This document shows positions 25,725 to 34,600 of a stretch of DNA of 64,000 bases, one piece after another; within the stretch, counting starts at the first letter, position 1; each line of letters begins with the position of its first letter. Under the pieces are notes generated by a model. That model was not told the origin of the DNA and did not search any database. It saw only the letters and a list, made by a program, of their open reading frames with translations. Origin of the DNA: Azospirillum brasilense (GTDB lineage: Bacteria; Pseudomonadota; Alphaproteobacteria; Azospirillales; Azospirillaceae). The stretch is from positions 1,975,001 to 2,039,000 of the forward strand of contig NZ_CP059450.1 in the NCBI RefSeq assembly GCF_022023855.1. The letters are read 5' to 3'. A program made the position numbers and the translations under genes.

Positions 25725-26417
25725 TCAGCGATGGGTCGTCACCCCCACCTGCCGGCACATGGACAGCATGGCGCAGGTCGAGCAGCGCGGGCGGTCGCCG
25801 GTGCAGATCCACTTGCCGAAGGGCACCAGCCGCTCGTTGATCTCCACCCAGTAATGGCGGGGCAACAGCTCCATCAGCGCGACCATGGTGCGCTCCGGCG
25901 TCGGTGCGGCGACGAAGCCCCAGCGGTTGACGATGCGGTGCACGTGCACGTCCACCGCCACCGCCGGAATGCCGAACCCGACCGCCAGGGTCAGCGCGGC
26001 GATCTTCGGGCCGACGCCGTGGAAGGCCATCAGGGCGTCCGGCGTGTCGGGAACCTCGCCGTCGTGCTCCGTGATGATGCGGCGGGACAGCGCCCGGATG
26101 TCGCGGGCCTTCGGCTCGGGGAAGGTCGCGCCATCGAGCAGGCGGATCAGCTCTTCCGGCGTCAGGGCGACCATCTGTTGCGGCGTGCGCGCCACCGCGA
26201 AAAGCCGCTCGCACACCACGATGGTCGTCTCGTCGCGCGTCCGCGCGGAGATCAGGCTGCCGACCAGCTGCTCGAAGGGGCTGCCGTAGCCGCGGTCGCG
26301 CAGCGCGAACATCGCGGCCTTCGGGCGTCCGGCCACGGCTTGGCGCAGGCGCCGGAACGCCTCGTCGATGTCGAAGGGTTCCTTGTCGGCGAGAGGGGGC
26401 GCGGAGCGCAGAGGCAT
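25725..26417 (-). CDS. nth: endonuclease III-like DNA glycosylase/AP lyase
   Basis: 230 residues. Removes oxidised pyrimidines from DNA and cuts the abasic site. The HhH motif is FHGVGPKIA with catalytic lysine K138; the catalytic aspartate is D156 (VAVDVHVHRI). The C-terminal 4Fe-4S cluster has the family spacing, C205-x6-C212-x2-C215-x5-C221. The ATG at 26417 was chosen; an upstream start at 26516 would run into the AT-rich regulatory region. The FHGVGPK variant of the usual LPGVGRK means it could be a diverged Nth paralogue. Confidence 0.9.
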   Translation of the reverse strand: MPLRSAPPLADKEPFDIDEAFRRLRQAVAGRPKAAMFALRDRGYGSPFEQLVGSLISARTRDETTIVVCERLFAVARTPQQMVALTPEELIRLLDGATFPEPKARDIRALSRRIITEHDGEVPDTPDALMAFHGVGPKIAALTLAVGFGIPAVAVDVHVHRIVNRWGFVAAPTPERTMVALMELLPRHYWVEINERLVPFGKWICTGDRPRCSTCAMLSMCRQVGVTTHR

Positions 26418-26506
26418 GGTCGGTCGCTGGCATGGTGAAGGGAGCCACACCGAAACAGCGGGCAGGGCAGGGTTGCTCCCCATTTCCCTTTGCGGCACAA
26501 CGTGAT

Positions 26507-26537
26507 TTCTATACATTAGAAGTTTCTAAATTAGAAA
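26507..26537. promoter_or_regulatory. array of TTAGAA/TTCTAA half-sites
   Basis: Alternating half-sites: TTCTA (26507-26511), the perfect palindrome TTAGAAGTTTCTAA (26516-26529), and ATTAGAA (26530-26536). They form a strikingly AT-rich island in GC-rich DNA, 14 bases before the ATG of the AhpD-like gene. A possible -10 box TATACA (26510-26515) is embedded. The pattern suits a dimeric repressor; no candidate regulator gene is adjacent. Confidence 0.55.
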
Positions 26538-26550
26538 GGGAGTTGGGGCC

Positions 26551-26919
26551 ATGGTGAAGGACTGGCCGCAGATGGCGAAGGACATGTCCGGCGCGGTGCG
26601 GGAGCTGCGCGGCGGCGCCCCGGAGGTGATGAAGGGCTTCTCGGCCATTGCCAGGGCAGCGCTGGAGGCCAAGGCGCTGGACACCAAGACGAAGGAGCTG
26701 ATCGCGCTGGCCATCGGGGTGGCGACGCGCTGCGACGCCTGCGTCGCCTTCCACGCCCAGGCCGCCGTCCAGCAGGGCGCCAGCCGGGAGGAGGTAATGG
26801 AGACGCTGGGCATGGCGATCTACATGGGCGCCGGCCCGTCGGTGATGTACGCCGCCATGGCGACGGAGGCGTTCGACCAGTTCGCCTGGGATCGATTGGA
26901 CGAAGACAAGGCCGGCTGA
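26551..26919 (+). CDS. carboxymuconolactone decarboxylase / AhpD-like protein
   Basis: 122 residues of the CMD superfamily. The redox motif C61-x2-C64 with H68 (TRCDACVAFHAQ) marks an AhpD-like peroxidase or disulfide-reductase type rather than a true decarboxylase. The GKLTEL-like helix appears as DTKTKELIALAIGVA. AGGGAG (26536-26541) is a good ribosome site for ATG 26551. Expression is likely controlled by the TTAGAA half-site array just upstream. Confidence 0.9.
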   Translation: MVKDWPQMAKDMSGAVRELRGGAPEVMKGFSAIARAALEAKALDTKTKELIALAIGVATRCDACVAFHAQAAVQQGASREEVMETLGMAIYMGAGPSVMYAAMATEAFDQFAWDRLDEDKAG

Positions 26920-26942
26920 CCCCGGCGTCCCGCTGGCCGCCC

Positions 26943-28349
26943 CTATCCGGCGCTGGAGAACAGCGGGCGGCGCAGGCGGCCGGCGGCGATCTCGGCGCGC
27001 AGCGCGTCGGCGTCCATGGCCTGGATGCGCTCCAACTCCGCCTTGTTGGCGTCGATGAAGGGGTTGCGATCGGTGGAGTTCTCGGGCCGCGCGTGCTCCA
27101 GATGGTAGAGCGGCCCGGGCACCCGCTCGACCCGCAGGCCCAGGCGGCGCAGCCGCACCACGATCTCGTCGTCCTCATAGCCCCAGGAGACGAAGCGTTC
27201 GTTGTAGCCTCCGGCCGCCAGCAGCGCCGCCTGGTCGAAGAAGGCGCCACCGCCCGGCGAATCGCGGTGCATCAGCGGGAAGCGCGGGCAGACCGCGTTC
27301 AACGGCGCGGCCGATAGCGTATGGCCAAAACGGTGGACCTCCCGCCCCAGAATCCAGAAGAACAGCCCGTTGTAGGGAAAGGCCATGGCTGCCCCGCCGC
27401 GCACCGCGTCGCGGGCCAGCGCGTATTGCACGGGATCGACCACGACGTCGGTGTCGTGCAGGGCGACGATGGGGGTGTCCGCCGCCTCGACCATGCGGTT
27501 GAGGAGGTGGGCCTTGTGGGTGAAGGGCGTGTCGTTGCCGGTCAGATGCAGATGCCGGCAGCGGGCGGCCAGCTCCGGCCCCAGCGCGTCGGCGACATCG
27601 CTCGGCCCGGCCTTGTCCTCGCCGATCAGGACGGTGGTATCGGCGTGCTTGAGGAGGAAGGAGACGATCCAGCGCAGGTTGCGCTTGCGGTCGGCGCTGT
27701 CGGCGCGGAAGGGGACCAGGACGGTGACGTCGCGCAGGTCCAGGCGCCCGTCCGGCCCGGCCCCGTCGAGGATCGCCCGGCGGGCGCGGTAGGCAGCGGC
27801 CTGCGCGGCCAGCCGCTCCCGCGCCCCTTCGTCCCGCGGGTCGATGGCAAGCGCCATCTCGTAGAAGGACACCGCGGCGCCGGGGCGGCCGAGATCGGCC
27901 TCGATGTCGCCCTTCTGCCGCCAGCCGGGAACGAAGTGCGGATGGCGGGCCAGCAGCGCGTCCAGCACCTCCAGCGCCTCCCCGATGCGGCCGATGGCCT
28001 GCAGGGCCTCGCTCAAGTGATACTCGGCGTCCGGAAAGTCGGGGCGCAGCGCCAGCGCCCGGCGGTAGGCGGCGATCGCCTCCTCCGTCCGCCAGGCGAC
28101 GTGGAGCAGGGCGCCGAGATTGAAGTGCGCGTCGGCGTCCCCGCCGTCCCGCTCCACCGAACGTGCGATCATCGCCATGCCGCGCTCCCGGTCGCCGCCC
28201 AGCGCGGCGAGCAGGCCCAGCCGGTGCAGCGCGTCCGGGTTGTCGGGATCGGCGTCCAGGATTCGCCCGTACAGGTCCATCGCCTCGGCCTGCCGCCCGG
28301 CCTTCAGATGGTCGAGCGCGATGCCGAGCGCCTCCTTGATGGTCGCCAT
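26943..28349 (-). CDS. TPR-glycosyltransferase fusion (GT-A type)
   Basis: 468 residues. Residues ~1-190 are tetratricopeptide repeats (for example DALHRLGLLAALGGDRERGM, DAHFNLGALLHVAWRTEEA). From ~200 there is a GT-A glycosyltransferase domain with a metal-binding HDTDVVVD, THKAHLLNRM and a galactosyltransferase-like C-terminal part (FDQAALLAAGGYNERFVSWGYEDDE). Probable cytoplasmic glycosylation of proteins or polysaccharide; a flagellin target is possible given two other TPR-type glycosyltransferase genes and flagellar genes in this window. The ATG at 28349 is used; its ribosome site is weak. Confidence 0.85.
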   Translation of the reverse strand: MATIKEALGIALDHLKAGRQAEAMDLYGRILDADPDNPDALHRLGLLAALGGDRERGMAMIARSVERDGGDADAHFNLGALLHVAWRTEEAIAAYRRALALRPDFPDAEYHLSEALQAIGRIGEALEVLDALLARHPHFVPGWRQKGDIEADLGRPGAAVSFYEMALAIDPRDEGARERLAAQAAAYRARRAILDGAGPDGRLDLRDVTVLVPFRADSADRKRNLRWIVSFLLKHADTTVLIGEDKAGPSDVADALGPELAARCRHLHLTGNDTPFTHKAHLLNRMVEAADTPIVALHDTDVVVDPVQYALARDAVRGGAAMAFPYNGLFFWILGREVHRFGHTLSAAPLNAVCPRFPLMHRDSPGGGAFFDQAALLAAGGYNERFVSWGYEDDEIVVRLRRLGLRVERVPGPLYHLEHARPENSTDRNPFIDANKAELERIQAMDADALRAEIAAGRLRRPLFSSAG

Positions 28350-28463
28350 TGGGTGGGGTCCGTTTCGTCCGTATGTCGCCTTCCGGTGGATTCCACTTTG
28401 ACACAAAGGCAATTGCGGGGAAATCATCCGCTCCGGGACCACGCCTCAGGGAAACACCCGATA

Positions 28464-29738
28464 ATGAACGATCATCGCATCAGCAAGAATGGGTCCATGG
28501 GAGGACTCACCCGCCGTCAGCTCGGCACCGCCGCGGCCTCGGTCGCCCTCTCGGCCGGCGCGCTGGCCGCCTTCGGCCGGGCGCCGGCCTTCGCGCAGGG
28601 CGCCGCGCTGAAGGTGGGCGTGCTGCTGCCCCGCTCCGGCCTGCTCGCCCAGGCGGGCCAGGCCTGCCAGCGCGGCGCCGAGATCGCGCCGGCCATCCTC
28701 GGCGAACTCGGCTACAAGGTCGAGATCCTGTCCGCCGACACCGAATCGAACGTGGACGTCGCCCGCTCGCGCGCCGAGAAGCTGATCAACGACGGCGCCA
28801 ACGTCATCGTCGGCGCCTTCGACAGCGGCCAGACCGCGGCGGCGGCGCAGGTCTGCGAGCAGCGCGGCGTCCCGCTGGTGATGAACATCGCCGCCGCCGA
28901 CCGCCTGACCGAGCAGGGCTACAAGACCGTCTTCCGCAACTTCCCGACCTCCACCATGCTCGTCACCAACGGGCTGGCGCTGATGAAGGACCTGTTCGCG
29001 GTCAGCGGCGTCACCCCGAAGACGGCGGTGTTCCTGCACGCCAACGACACCTTCGGCATGGCGAACAAGCAGGCGATGGACGCCCTGTTCCCGAAGCTGG
29101 ACATGCCCTTCGGCATCGTCGACAGCATCTCCTACGACCCCAAGGCCCAGGACCTCGCGGTCGAGGTGGCCAAGGCCAAGGCGACCGGCGCCGAACTCGC
29201 CATCGTCACCACCCGCGCCAACGACGCCATCATGCTGGTGCGCGAGATGGTCAAGCAGCGGTGGGAGCCCAAGGGCATCGTCTCCCCCGGCTCGCCCGGC
29301 CTGTACGACGAGCAGTTCTACAAGGTGCTGGGCAAGTACGCCGACTACGCCATCACCAACCTGCCCTGGTACGATCCCAAGGCGGAGCTGACCAAGCGCG
29401 TCGAGGCGGCCTTCAAGAAGCAGTATCCGAACGACCGCTTCGAGGGCTACGCCTTCAACGTCGCCTTCACGCTGGAAGCGATCCTAGTTGCCGCCGACGC
29501 CTTCAAGCGCGCCGGCACCGCGGAGCCGGCCACCCTGCTGGAGGCGCTGCGCCAGACCAACCTGAAGGACAAGATGATGGTCGGCCCGGCCATCACCTTC
29601 GACGAGAAGGGGCAGAACACGCAGCTCGTCTCCGCCTGCCTGCAGAACCGCAACCTGCGCCCGACCGTGGTCCTGCCCAAGGGCTCGGCGGAGATGGACC
29701 CGGTGTTCCCGATGCCGGGCTGGGGCAAGCGCGCCTGA
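28464..29738 (+). CDS. branched-chain amino acid-type ABC transporter binding protein
   Basis: 424 residues. Periplasmic type I binding protein of the LivJ/K-like family; mature part starts near ALKVGVLLPRSGLLAQAG. The signal is of twin-arginine type (LTRRQLGTAAASVALSAGA, then AFAQG). Domain landmarks: LINDGANVIVGAFDSGQTAA, FLHANDTFGMANKQ, GYAFNVAFTLEAILVAADA. The ligand may be a branched-chain amino acid, amide or similar. The likely permease and ATPase genes (livH-livM-livG) lie 3 kb downstream, separated by a glycosyltransferase and a transpeptidase gene. ATG 28464 is used; ATG 28497 is an alternative that keeps the Tat signal. Confidence 0.9.
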   Translation: MNDHRISKNGSMGGLTRRQLGTAAASVALSAGALAAFGRAPAFAQGAALKVGVLLPRSGLLAQAGQACQRGAEIAPAILGELGYKVEILSADTESNVDVARSRAEKLINDGANVIVGAFDSGQTAAAAQVCEQRGVPLVMNIAAADRLTEQGYKTVFRNFPTSTMLVTNGLALMKDLFAVSGVTPKTAVFLHANDTFGMANKQAMDALFPKLDMPFGIVDSISYDPKAQDLAVEVAKAKATGAELAIVTTRANDAIMLVREMVKQRWEPKGIVSPGSPGLYDEQFYKVLGKYADYAITNLPWYDPKAELTKRVEAAFKKQYPNDRFEGYAFNVAFTLEAILVAADAFKRAGTAEPATLLEALRQTNLKDKMMVGPAITFDEKGQNTQLVSACLQNRNLRPTVVLPKGSAEMDPVFPMPGWGKRA

Positions 29739-29755
29739 TCGAGAGAGCGTGAGGC

Positions 29756-29793
29756 GGGAGGGGACGCGGTCACAAGGGGCCGCGTCTCCTCCC
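29756..29793. terminator. bidirectional hairpin between convergent genes
   Basis: 14-bp stem with one G-T pair (29756-29769 with 29780-29793), 10-base loop, then TTT on the plus strand. It separates the ABC binding-protein gene from the convergent TPR protein gene, whose stop is at 29801. Confidence 0.75.
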
Positions 29794-29800
29794 TTTGCCG

Positions 29801-31606
29801 TTATGCCGTCTGGGCTTCGAGCCCGTATGCCAGCAGCCTTTCCACCGACGCGCGGCGGTCGCCGGCCGCGGCGAACCGGGCGCGGGCCTCGGCGGACTGC
29901 CGGTCGCGGAAGGCCGCGTCGCTCGCCAGGGCGGCGGCGCGCTCCAGGAAGGCCGCCTCGTCGGCCACCGTGAAGGCCGGTCCGGCCACGGTCGCCACGT
30001 CGCCCGCCGCGATGGTCACCACCGGAACCCCGTCGGCCAGCGCGAAGGCCGCGCTGCCGCCACCGCCCTGACGGCGCGGGTTCAGATAGGCGGTGGCGAG
30101 GCGGTGCAGCGCCCGCACATCCTCGACGTCGCCCAGCGTGTGGACGCGGTCCGCGTTGCGCAGGGCGGCGATCCGCTGCGGCAGCGATTCCACGCCGCCG
30201 GCGACGGCGATGCGGGCCTCCGGCAGGCGGTCGAGCAGCGAATCGACCAGCGCCAGGAACTCCGGCCCGGCCTCCTGGTCCAGGCGGTTGCCGACCACGA
30301 GGAACAGCGGTCCGCCATCCGGCCCGGCTTCGGGAAGGCCGAAATCGGTGCGGCTGCGCTCCGGCCCGGTGGGCGGCAGGGTCCAGCCGAAGGAGAAGGG
30401 GCGGAAACGCTCCGCCATGTCCGCCGGCCAGCCCTGGGTGGTGTCGGCCTCGCCATAGCCCAGGACCAGCCGCGCCATGGACAGCGGCAGGCCGGAGGAG
30501 GTCGGGAGGCAGATGACCGGGCGCGCGCCGGAGAACAGGTCGGCCACAACGTTGGACCCGCCGAAGGCGACGATGACGTCGGGGTCGAAGCCGTCCACGT
30601 AGTCGACGATGGCGTTCACCTTCTCCTCGTCGAAGCGCTTCTGCGGGAAGGACATCATGCGGACCCTCGCGCCGAAGGCGGCGATAACCTGCTCTCCGTC
30701 ATACTCCTCGGTGATGTTGTAGGCGTATTCAGGGACGAAGCCGTTCTCGCCGGTGATCGCCATGGCGTTCGGGTTGATGATGACCACCTCGCGCCCGAAC
30801 TCGTCCTGCAGGCGGCGGGCGAAGTCGAAGGCGTCCGCGGTGGGCTGGTGTCCGGCGCCGAGCATCTGGTTGGTGATCAGGGCGATCCGCCTGACCTCTC
30901 CGCGCGGCGTGGCGCGCTTCATGCGGCGGCGCAGGTGGAAACGCAGCGCCGTCTCGTCCACCATCAGGCGGTAGTAGTCGGTGAGGTTCCCGGTGTGGAA
31001 GGCGCCGGCATCGCCGGACCGCGCCGCGCCCTGGAAGAGCTGCATCGCCATGCCCCAGAAGGCGTAATGGATCGACGGCACGGTGAAGCGCATCGGGTCT
31101 TCCAGGACGGCGTCCGTCAGCGCCGCGTAATGGGCGACGTCGCCGTCGAGCAGGAACAGCAGCGAATGGCGGCGCATCACGTCGCCCATGGCGTAGGCCG
31201 CGTCGACCTCGGCGGCTGCGGCGCTGCGGGTCTCGTCGTCGTAGCGGCGGATCAGCCCGGCCAGCGCGCTGACGTTGCCCCAGCCTTCGCCCTCGTTGGT
31301 CAGCAGGGTCAGGGCGCGGGCGAAGCTCAACGCCGCATCGCGGGTCTGGCCGGTGGCGTGCAGGGCGTGGCCGAGATTGGCGTGCAGCAGGGGCGAGGTC
31401 GGGTCACCGGCCACCGCCTGTCCGATCAGGTCCACCGCCTCCGCCGGACGCCCGCCTTGCAGCCCGATGACGCCGAGCAGGTGCAGCGCGTCAGGATGGC
31501 CGGGCGACGCCGCCAGCACCTCGCGGTACAGGCGTTCCGCCTCCGTGGTGCGGCCGGCGCGATGGTGTTCGGTCGCAACGGCCAGCGTCTGTTCGATGGT
31601 GTCCAT
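29801..31606 (-). CDS. TPR protein with GT-B-like glycosyltransferase domain
   Basis: 601 residues. N-terminal TPRs (~1-110; AERLYREVLAASPGHPDALHLL, LLHANLGHALHATGQTRDA). Residues ~240-600 look like a GT-B glycosyltransferase: RRIALITNQMLGAGHQPTAD, DPDVIVAFGGSNVVADLFSG, PLFLVVGNRLDQEAGPEFL, AYLNPRRQGGGGSAAFALAD. The last segment resembles the acceptor/donor loop of GT1/GT4 enzymes. No DxD is needed in this fold. Sugar and acceptor unknown; a paralogue of the two other TPR-glycosyltransferases by architecture but not by catalytic domain. Divergent from the L,D-transpeptidase gene. Confidence 0.8.
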   Translation of the reverse strand: MDTIEQTLAVATEHHRAGRTTEAERLYREVLAASPGHPDALHLLGVIGLQGGRPAEAVDLIGQAVAGDPTSPLLHANLGHALHATGQTRDAALSFARALTLLTNEGEGWGNVSALAGLIRRYDDETRSAAAAEVDAAYAMGDVMRRHSLLFLLDGDVAHYAALTDAVLEDPMRFTVPSIHYAFWGMAMQLFQGAARSGDAGAFHTGNLTDYYRLMVDETALRFHLRRRMKRATPRGEVRRIALITNQMLGAGHQPTADAFDFARRLQDEFGREVVIINPNAMAITGENGFVPEYAYNITEEYDGEQVIAAFGARVRMMSFPQKRFDEEKVNAIVDYVDGFDPDVIVAFGGSNVVADLFSGARPVICLPTSSGLPLSMARLVLGYGEADTTQGWPADMAERFRPFSFGWTLPPTGPERSRTDFGLPEAGPDGGPLFLVVGNRLDQEAGPEFLALVDSLLDRLPEARIAVAGGVESLPQRIAALRNADRVHTLGDVEDVRALHRLATAYLNPRRQGGGGSAAFALADGVPVVTIAAGDVATVAGPAFTVADEAAFLERAAALASDAAFRDRQSAEARARFAAAGDRRASVERLLAYGLEAQTA

Positions 31607-31680
31607 GGTCGGCGTTCCTGCTGCTTGGTCCCTGACGGCATGTTTACGCGCTTTTAGGGCGGATGCGCTGAACTTTTCCC

Positions 31681-32646
31681 ATGCAGCGCACCGCGACATT
31701 CTTGTGGCATCTTGTTCCAACGGCAACCCTGGCGATTGCCCTCGCGCTCGTTTCGCCTGGCGGCGTTCGCGCGCAGGATGCCGACACCACCTCCGAAACC
31801 GCCGCCGGGGTGACCCCGACGCGGCGAATCGTCATCAGCCTGACGGAGCGCCGGCTTCATCTGCTGGAGGAGGGCCGCCCGCCGCGCTCCTTCCCGGTCG
31901 CCATCGGACGGCTCGGCGTGGCGATTCCGCTGGGCGACAGCCGGGTCCTGCGCAAGCGGCGGAACCCGACCTGGCACCCCACCGCCAACCAGCGCCGGGA
32001 GAATCCGGCGTTGCCGGTGTCGGTGCCGTCGGGGCCGTCCAATCCGCTGGGCAAGTTCGCGCTCGACCTCGGCTGGACGGCCATCGCCATCCACGGCACC
32101 AACGAGCCGGATTCGGTGGGCCGCCGGGCCAGCGGCGGCTGCTTCCGCATGCTGCCCGCCGACATCGCCGTCCTGTTCGAGATGGTGCCGGTCGGAACCC
32201 CCGTCCGAGTCGTCTCCGGACCCGCCGCCGTCCCGGCGCCGCAACCCACCATTGCGGTCGCCGTTCCGGCGGCTATCCCAACTCCTACCCCGTCACCGTC
32301 CCTGCTTCCGAAGGTTGCGCCTCCGCCGCTCCCCATCCTGGCCGATCCGCGTTGCGCCACGGCCGGCGCGCCGCTGCGCCGGATGATCTGCACGGTGCCG
32401 GACCTCGCTGCGCTGGACGGGAGAGCGCGCGGGCTGCACCAGCGCCACCTCGCCGCCCTGCCGGCGGAGCGTCGCGACGCAGCGGCCTATGCGCTGCTCC
32501 AGGAGGAGCGCCGCTTCGACGACCGCATCACCGCCCGCTGCTGGGTCCGCCGCGGCATGGAGGAGGACCCGGCGGTCGCCGCAGCCGCGGAGGACTGCCT
32601 GCGCGACGCCCTGAGCGCCCGTCTGGAGGAGGCAAAGCGCCGTTGA
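31681..32646 (+). CDS. L,D-transpeptidase with LprI-like C-terminal domain
   Basis: 321 residues. A signal peptide ends near VRAQD (~31). The YkuD catalytic domain spans ~47-178: H138 (IAIHGTNEP), S151 and catalytic C154 (RRASGGCFRM). The usual His before the GC pair is Gly here. A Pro-rich linker (~180-222) leads to a domain at ~223-321 with paired cysteines (C225, C237 and two later) that resembles the LprI/DUF1311 lysozyme-inhibitor-like family. Probable role: 3-3 cross-links in peptidoglycan or anchoring of lipoproteins in the periplasm, with the C-terminal domain possibly binding wall enzymes. Confidence 0.87.
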   Translation: MQRTATFLWHLVPTATLAIALALVSPGGVRAQDADTTSETAAGVTPTRRIVISLTERRLHLLEEGRPPRSFPVAIGRLGVAIPLGDSRVLRKRRNPTWHPTANQRRENPALPVSVPSGPSNPLGKFALDLGWTAIAIHGTNEPDSVGRRASGGCFRMLPADIAVLFEMVPVGTPVRVVSGPAAVPAPQPTIAVAVPAAIPTPTPSPSLLPKVAPPPLPILADPRCATAGAPLRRMICTVPDLAALDGRARGLHQRHLAALPAERRDAAAYALLQEERRFDDRITARCWVRRGMEEDPAVAAAAEDCLRDALSARLEEAKRR

Positions 32647-32744
32647 GCGCCGCCTGATCCGCACAGGAAACTTGTCACGACTACGAAGGACTGCTACGCC
32701 GCTCAGGCTTGGCCATCCGGGGCTCTCCCAAGGGCGAATGATGC

Positions 32745-33614
32745 ATGCCGTTTGACTATTACCTGAACATCGCCGCGTCGGGCCTGCTGACCGGACTGGT
32801 CTACGGGCTGGCGGCGCTCGGCCTGTCGGTCATCTTCGGCGTCGTGCGCGTGGTCAATTTCGCGCATGGCGAGATGATGGTCGCCGGCATGTACGGCGCC
32901 GTGCTGCTGGCCGGCGTTCTCGGGCTCGACCCGATCCTGGCGGCGCCGGTCGTCGCGGCGGTGCTGTTCGCCTTCGGCTGGGTGCTGCAACGCGGGCTGA
33001 TCAACCGCTTTGTGGAACGGCCCGAGCACATGCAGTTCATCCTGCTGCTGGGCATCGCGACGATCATCCTGAACGCCATGCTGATGCTGTTCGGGCCGGA
33101 TTCGCGCAACGTCATGGTGCCCTACAGCTTCGACACGGTGGAGATCGGGCCGCTGCTGCTCGACGCGGTGCGGCTGCGCGCCGGGGCCGGTGCGATCGTG
33201 GTGACAGTGGCGCTGTTCGCCTTCTTCCGCTTCAGCCGCACCGGCAAGGCCATTCGCGCCTGCGCCGACAACCCGCTGGGCGCCCGCGTCGTCGGGCTGA
33301 ACATCGACGGGCTCTACGCGCTGACCTTCGGCATCGGCGCCGGGGTGGTGGGCATTGCCGGGGCGCTGATGACTCTGCTGGTTGATTCCCGGCCGCAACT
33401 TGCGCCGGAATACACGCTGCTGAGCTTCATCATCGTCATCGTCGGCGGGCTGGGCAGCCTGCCGGGCGCTTTGCTCGGCGGCATGCTGATCGGCTTTTCG
33501 GAGGCGATGGCCGGCTTCCTGCTGGACCCCTCGCTCAAATCCCTCTTCAGCTATGGTGTGCTGATCGTGGTGTTGCTGCTGCGCCCGCAGGGCCTGCTGG
33601 GGAAACGGTCGTGA
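32745..33614 (+). CDS. livH: branched-chain amino acid-type ABC permease LivH
   Basis: 289 residues, about eight membrane helices. Family features: LVYGLAALGLSVIFGVVRVVNFAHGEMMVAG near the N-terminus split over 20-50, ACADNPLGARVVGLN as the coupling-helix region, and IIVIVGGLGSLPGALLGG. First gene of livH-livM-livG; its stop overlaps the GTG start of livM. Confidence 0.95.
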   Translation: MPFDYYLNIAASGLLTGLVYGLAALGLSVIFGVVRVVNFAHGEMMVAGMYGAVLLAGVLGLDPILAAPVVAAVLFAFGWVLQRGLINRFVERPEHMQFILLLGIATIILNAMLMLFGPDSRNVMVPYSFDTVEIGPLLLDAVRLRAGAGAIVVTVALFAFFRFSRTGKAIRACADNPLGARVVGLNIDGLYALTFGIGAGVVGIAGALMTLLVDSRPQLAPEYTLLSFIIVIVGGLGSLPGALLGGMLIGFSEAMAGFLLDPSLKSLFSYGVLIVVLLLRPQGLLGKRS

Positions 33615-34600
33615 CGGGGCGCGGGATCGTCCTTCTGGCGCTGTGCGGCGCGCTGCTGCTGGCCGCGCCGATGATCGCCGACCGTTACGTCCTGTCGGTG
33701 CTGACCACGGTGCTGTGGTTCGCCTATGTCGGGCAGGCGTGGAACGTGATGATGGGCTTCTCCGGCCTGCTATCGCTGGGCCACGCGCTCTATGTCGGGC
33801 TGGGGGCCTACGCCAGCGCGGCGCTGTTCGTGCATTTCGGGATCGGTCCCTGGGCGGGCATGTGGGTGGCCATGCTGGCGGCGACGGCGGCGGGCTGCTT
33901 CATCGGCTTCCTGGGCTTCCGCTTCGGCGTGCGCGGCGTGCATTTCGCGCTGCTGACCATCGCCTTCGCCGAGGTCGCGCGCATCGGCTTCGACCATCTG
34001 CAATGGTTCGGCGGCTCGGGCGGCTTCTTCATCCCGGTGGCGGGCGACGCCGGCAACGACGTGCTGAACCTGCGCGGCTCGCCGGAGCTGTTCTACTACG
34101 TGATCCTGGCGCTGGTGCTGGCCGCGCTGGCCCTGTCGCGGGTCCTGCTGCACAGCCGCCTCGGCTATCAGTGGCTGGCCGTGCGCGAGGAGCCGGAGGC
34201 GGCGGAGGCGGTCGGCGTCGACCTGTTCCGCGCCCGCATCGCGGCGGTGGCCGTGTCCTCCGCCCTGACGGCGCTGGGCGGGGTGTTCCAGGCCTTCTAC
34301 TTCAACAACCTGTTCCCCGAGCAGGTCTTCTCCATGGGCCGCTCCATCGAGATCATCCTGCCGGCCATCGTCGGCGGCATCGGCACGCTGATCGGGCCGA
34401 TCCTCGGGGCCTTCATCCTGACCCCGCTGGGCGAGCTGCTGACCTTCCTGATCGAGGCGACCGGCTTCGACCTGCCGGGCCTGAAGCAGCTGTTCTACGG
34501 GGTGGCGCTGGTGGTGATCGTCGTCTACCGCCCGGACGGGGTGTGGCCGTGGCTGGCCGCCCGGCTGGGCCTCGTCCGCCGCCCCGGGGAGGACGCGTGA
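33611..34600 (+). CDS. livM: branched-chain amino acid-type ABC permease LivM
   Basis: 329 residues, about nine membrane helices; pairs with LivH to form the pore. Landmarks: WNVMMGFSGLLSLGHALYVG, the ATPase-contact region AVREEPEAAEAVGVDLFRAR, and LPAIVGGIGTLIGPILGAF. Starts with GTG in a GTGA overlap with livH and ends in a TGATG overlap with livG, so the three are translated as a coupled unit. Confidence 0.95.
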   Translation: MTGRGIVLLALCGALLLAAPMIADRYVLSVLTTVLWFAYVGQAWNVMMGFSGLLSLGHALYVGLGAYASAALFVHFGIGPWAGMWVAMLAATAAGCFIGFLGFRFGVRGVHFALLTIAFAEVARIGFDHLQWFGGSGGFFIPVAGDAGNDVLNLRGSPELFYYVILALVLAALALSRVLLHSRLGYQWLAVREEPEAAEAVGVDLFRARIAAVAVSSALTALGGVFQAFYFNNLFPEQVFSMGRSIEIILPAIVGGIGTLIGPILGAFILTPLGELLTFLIEATGFDLPGLKQLFYGVALVVIVVYRPDGVWPWLAARLGLVRRPGEDA

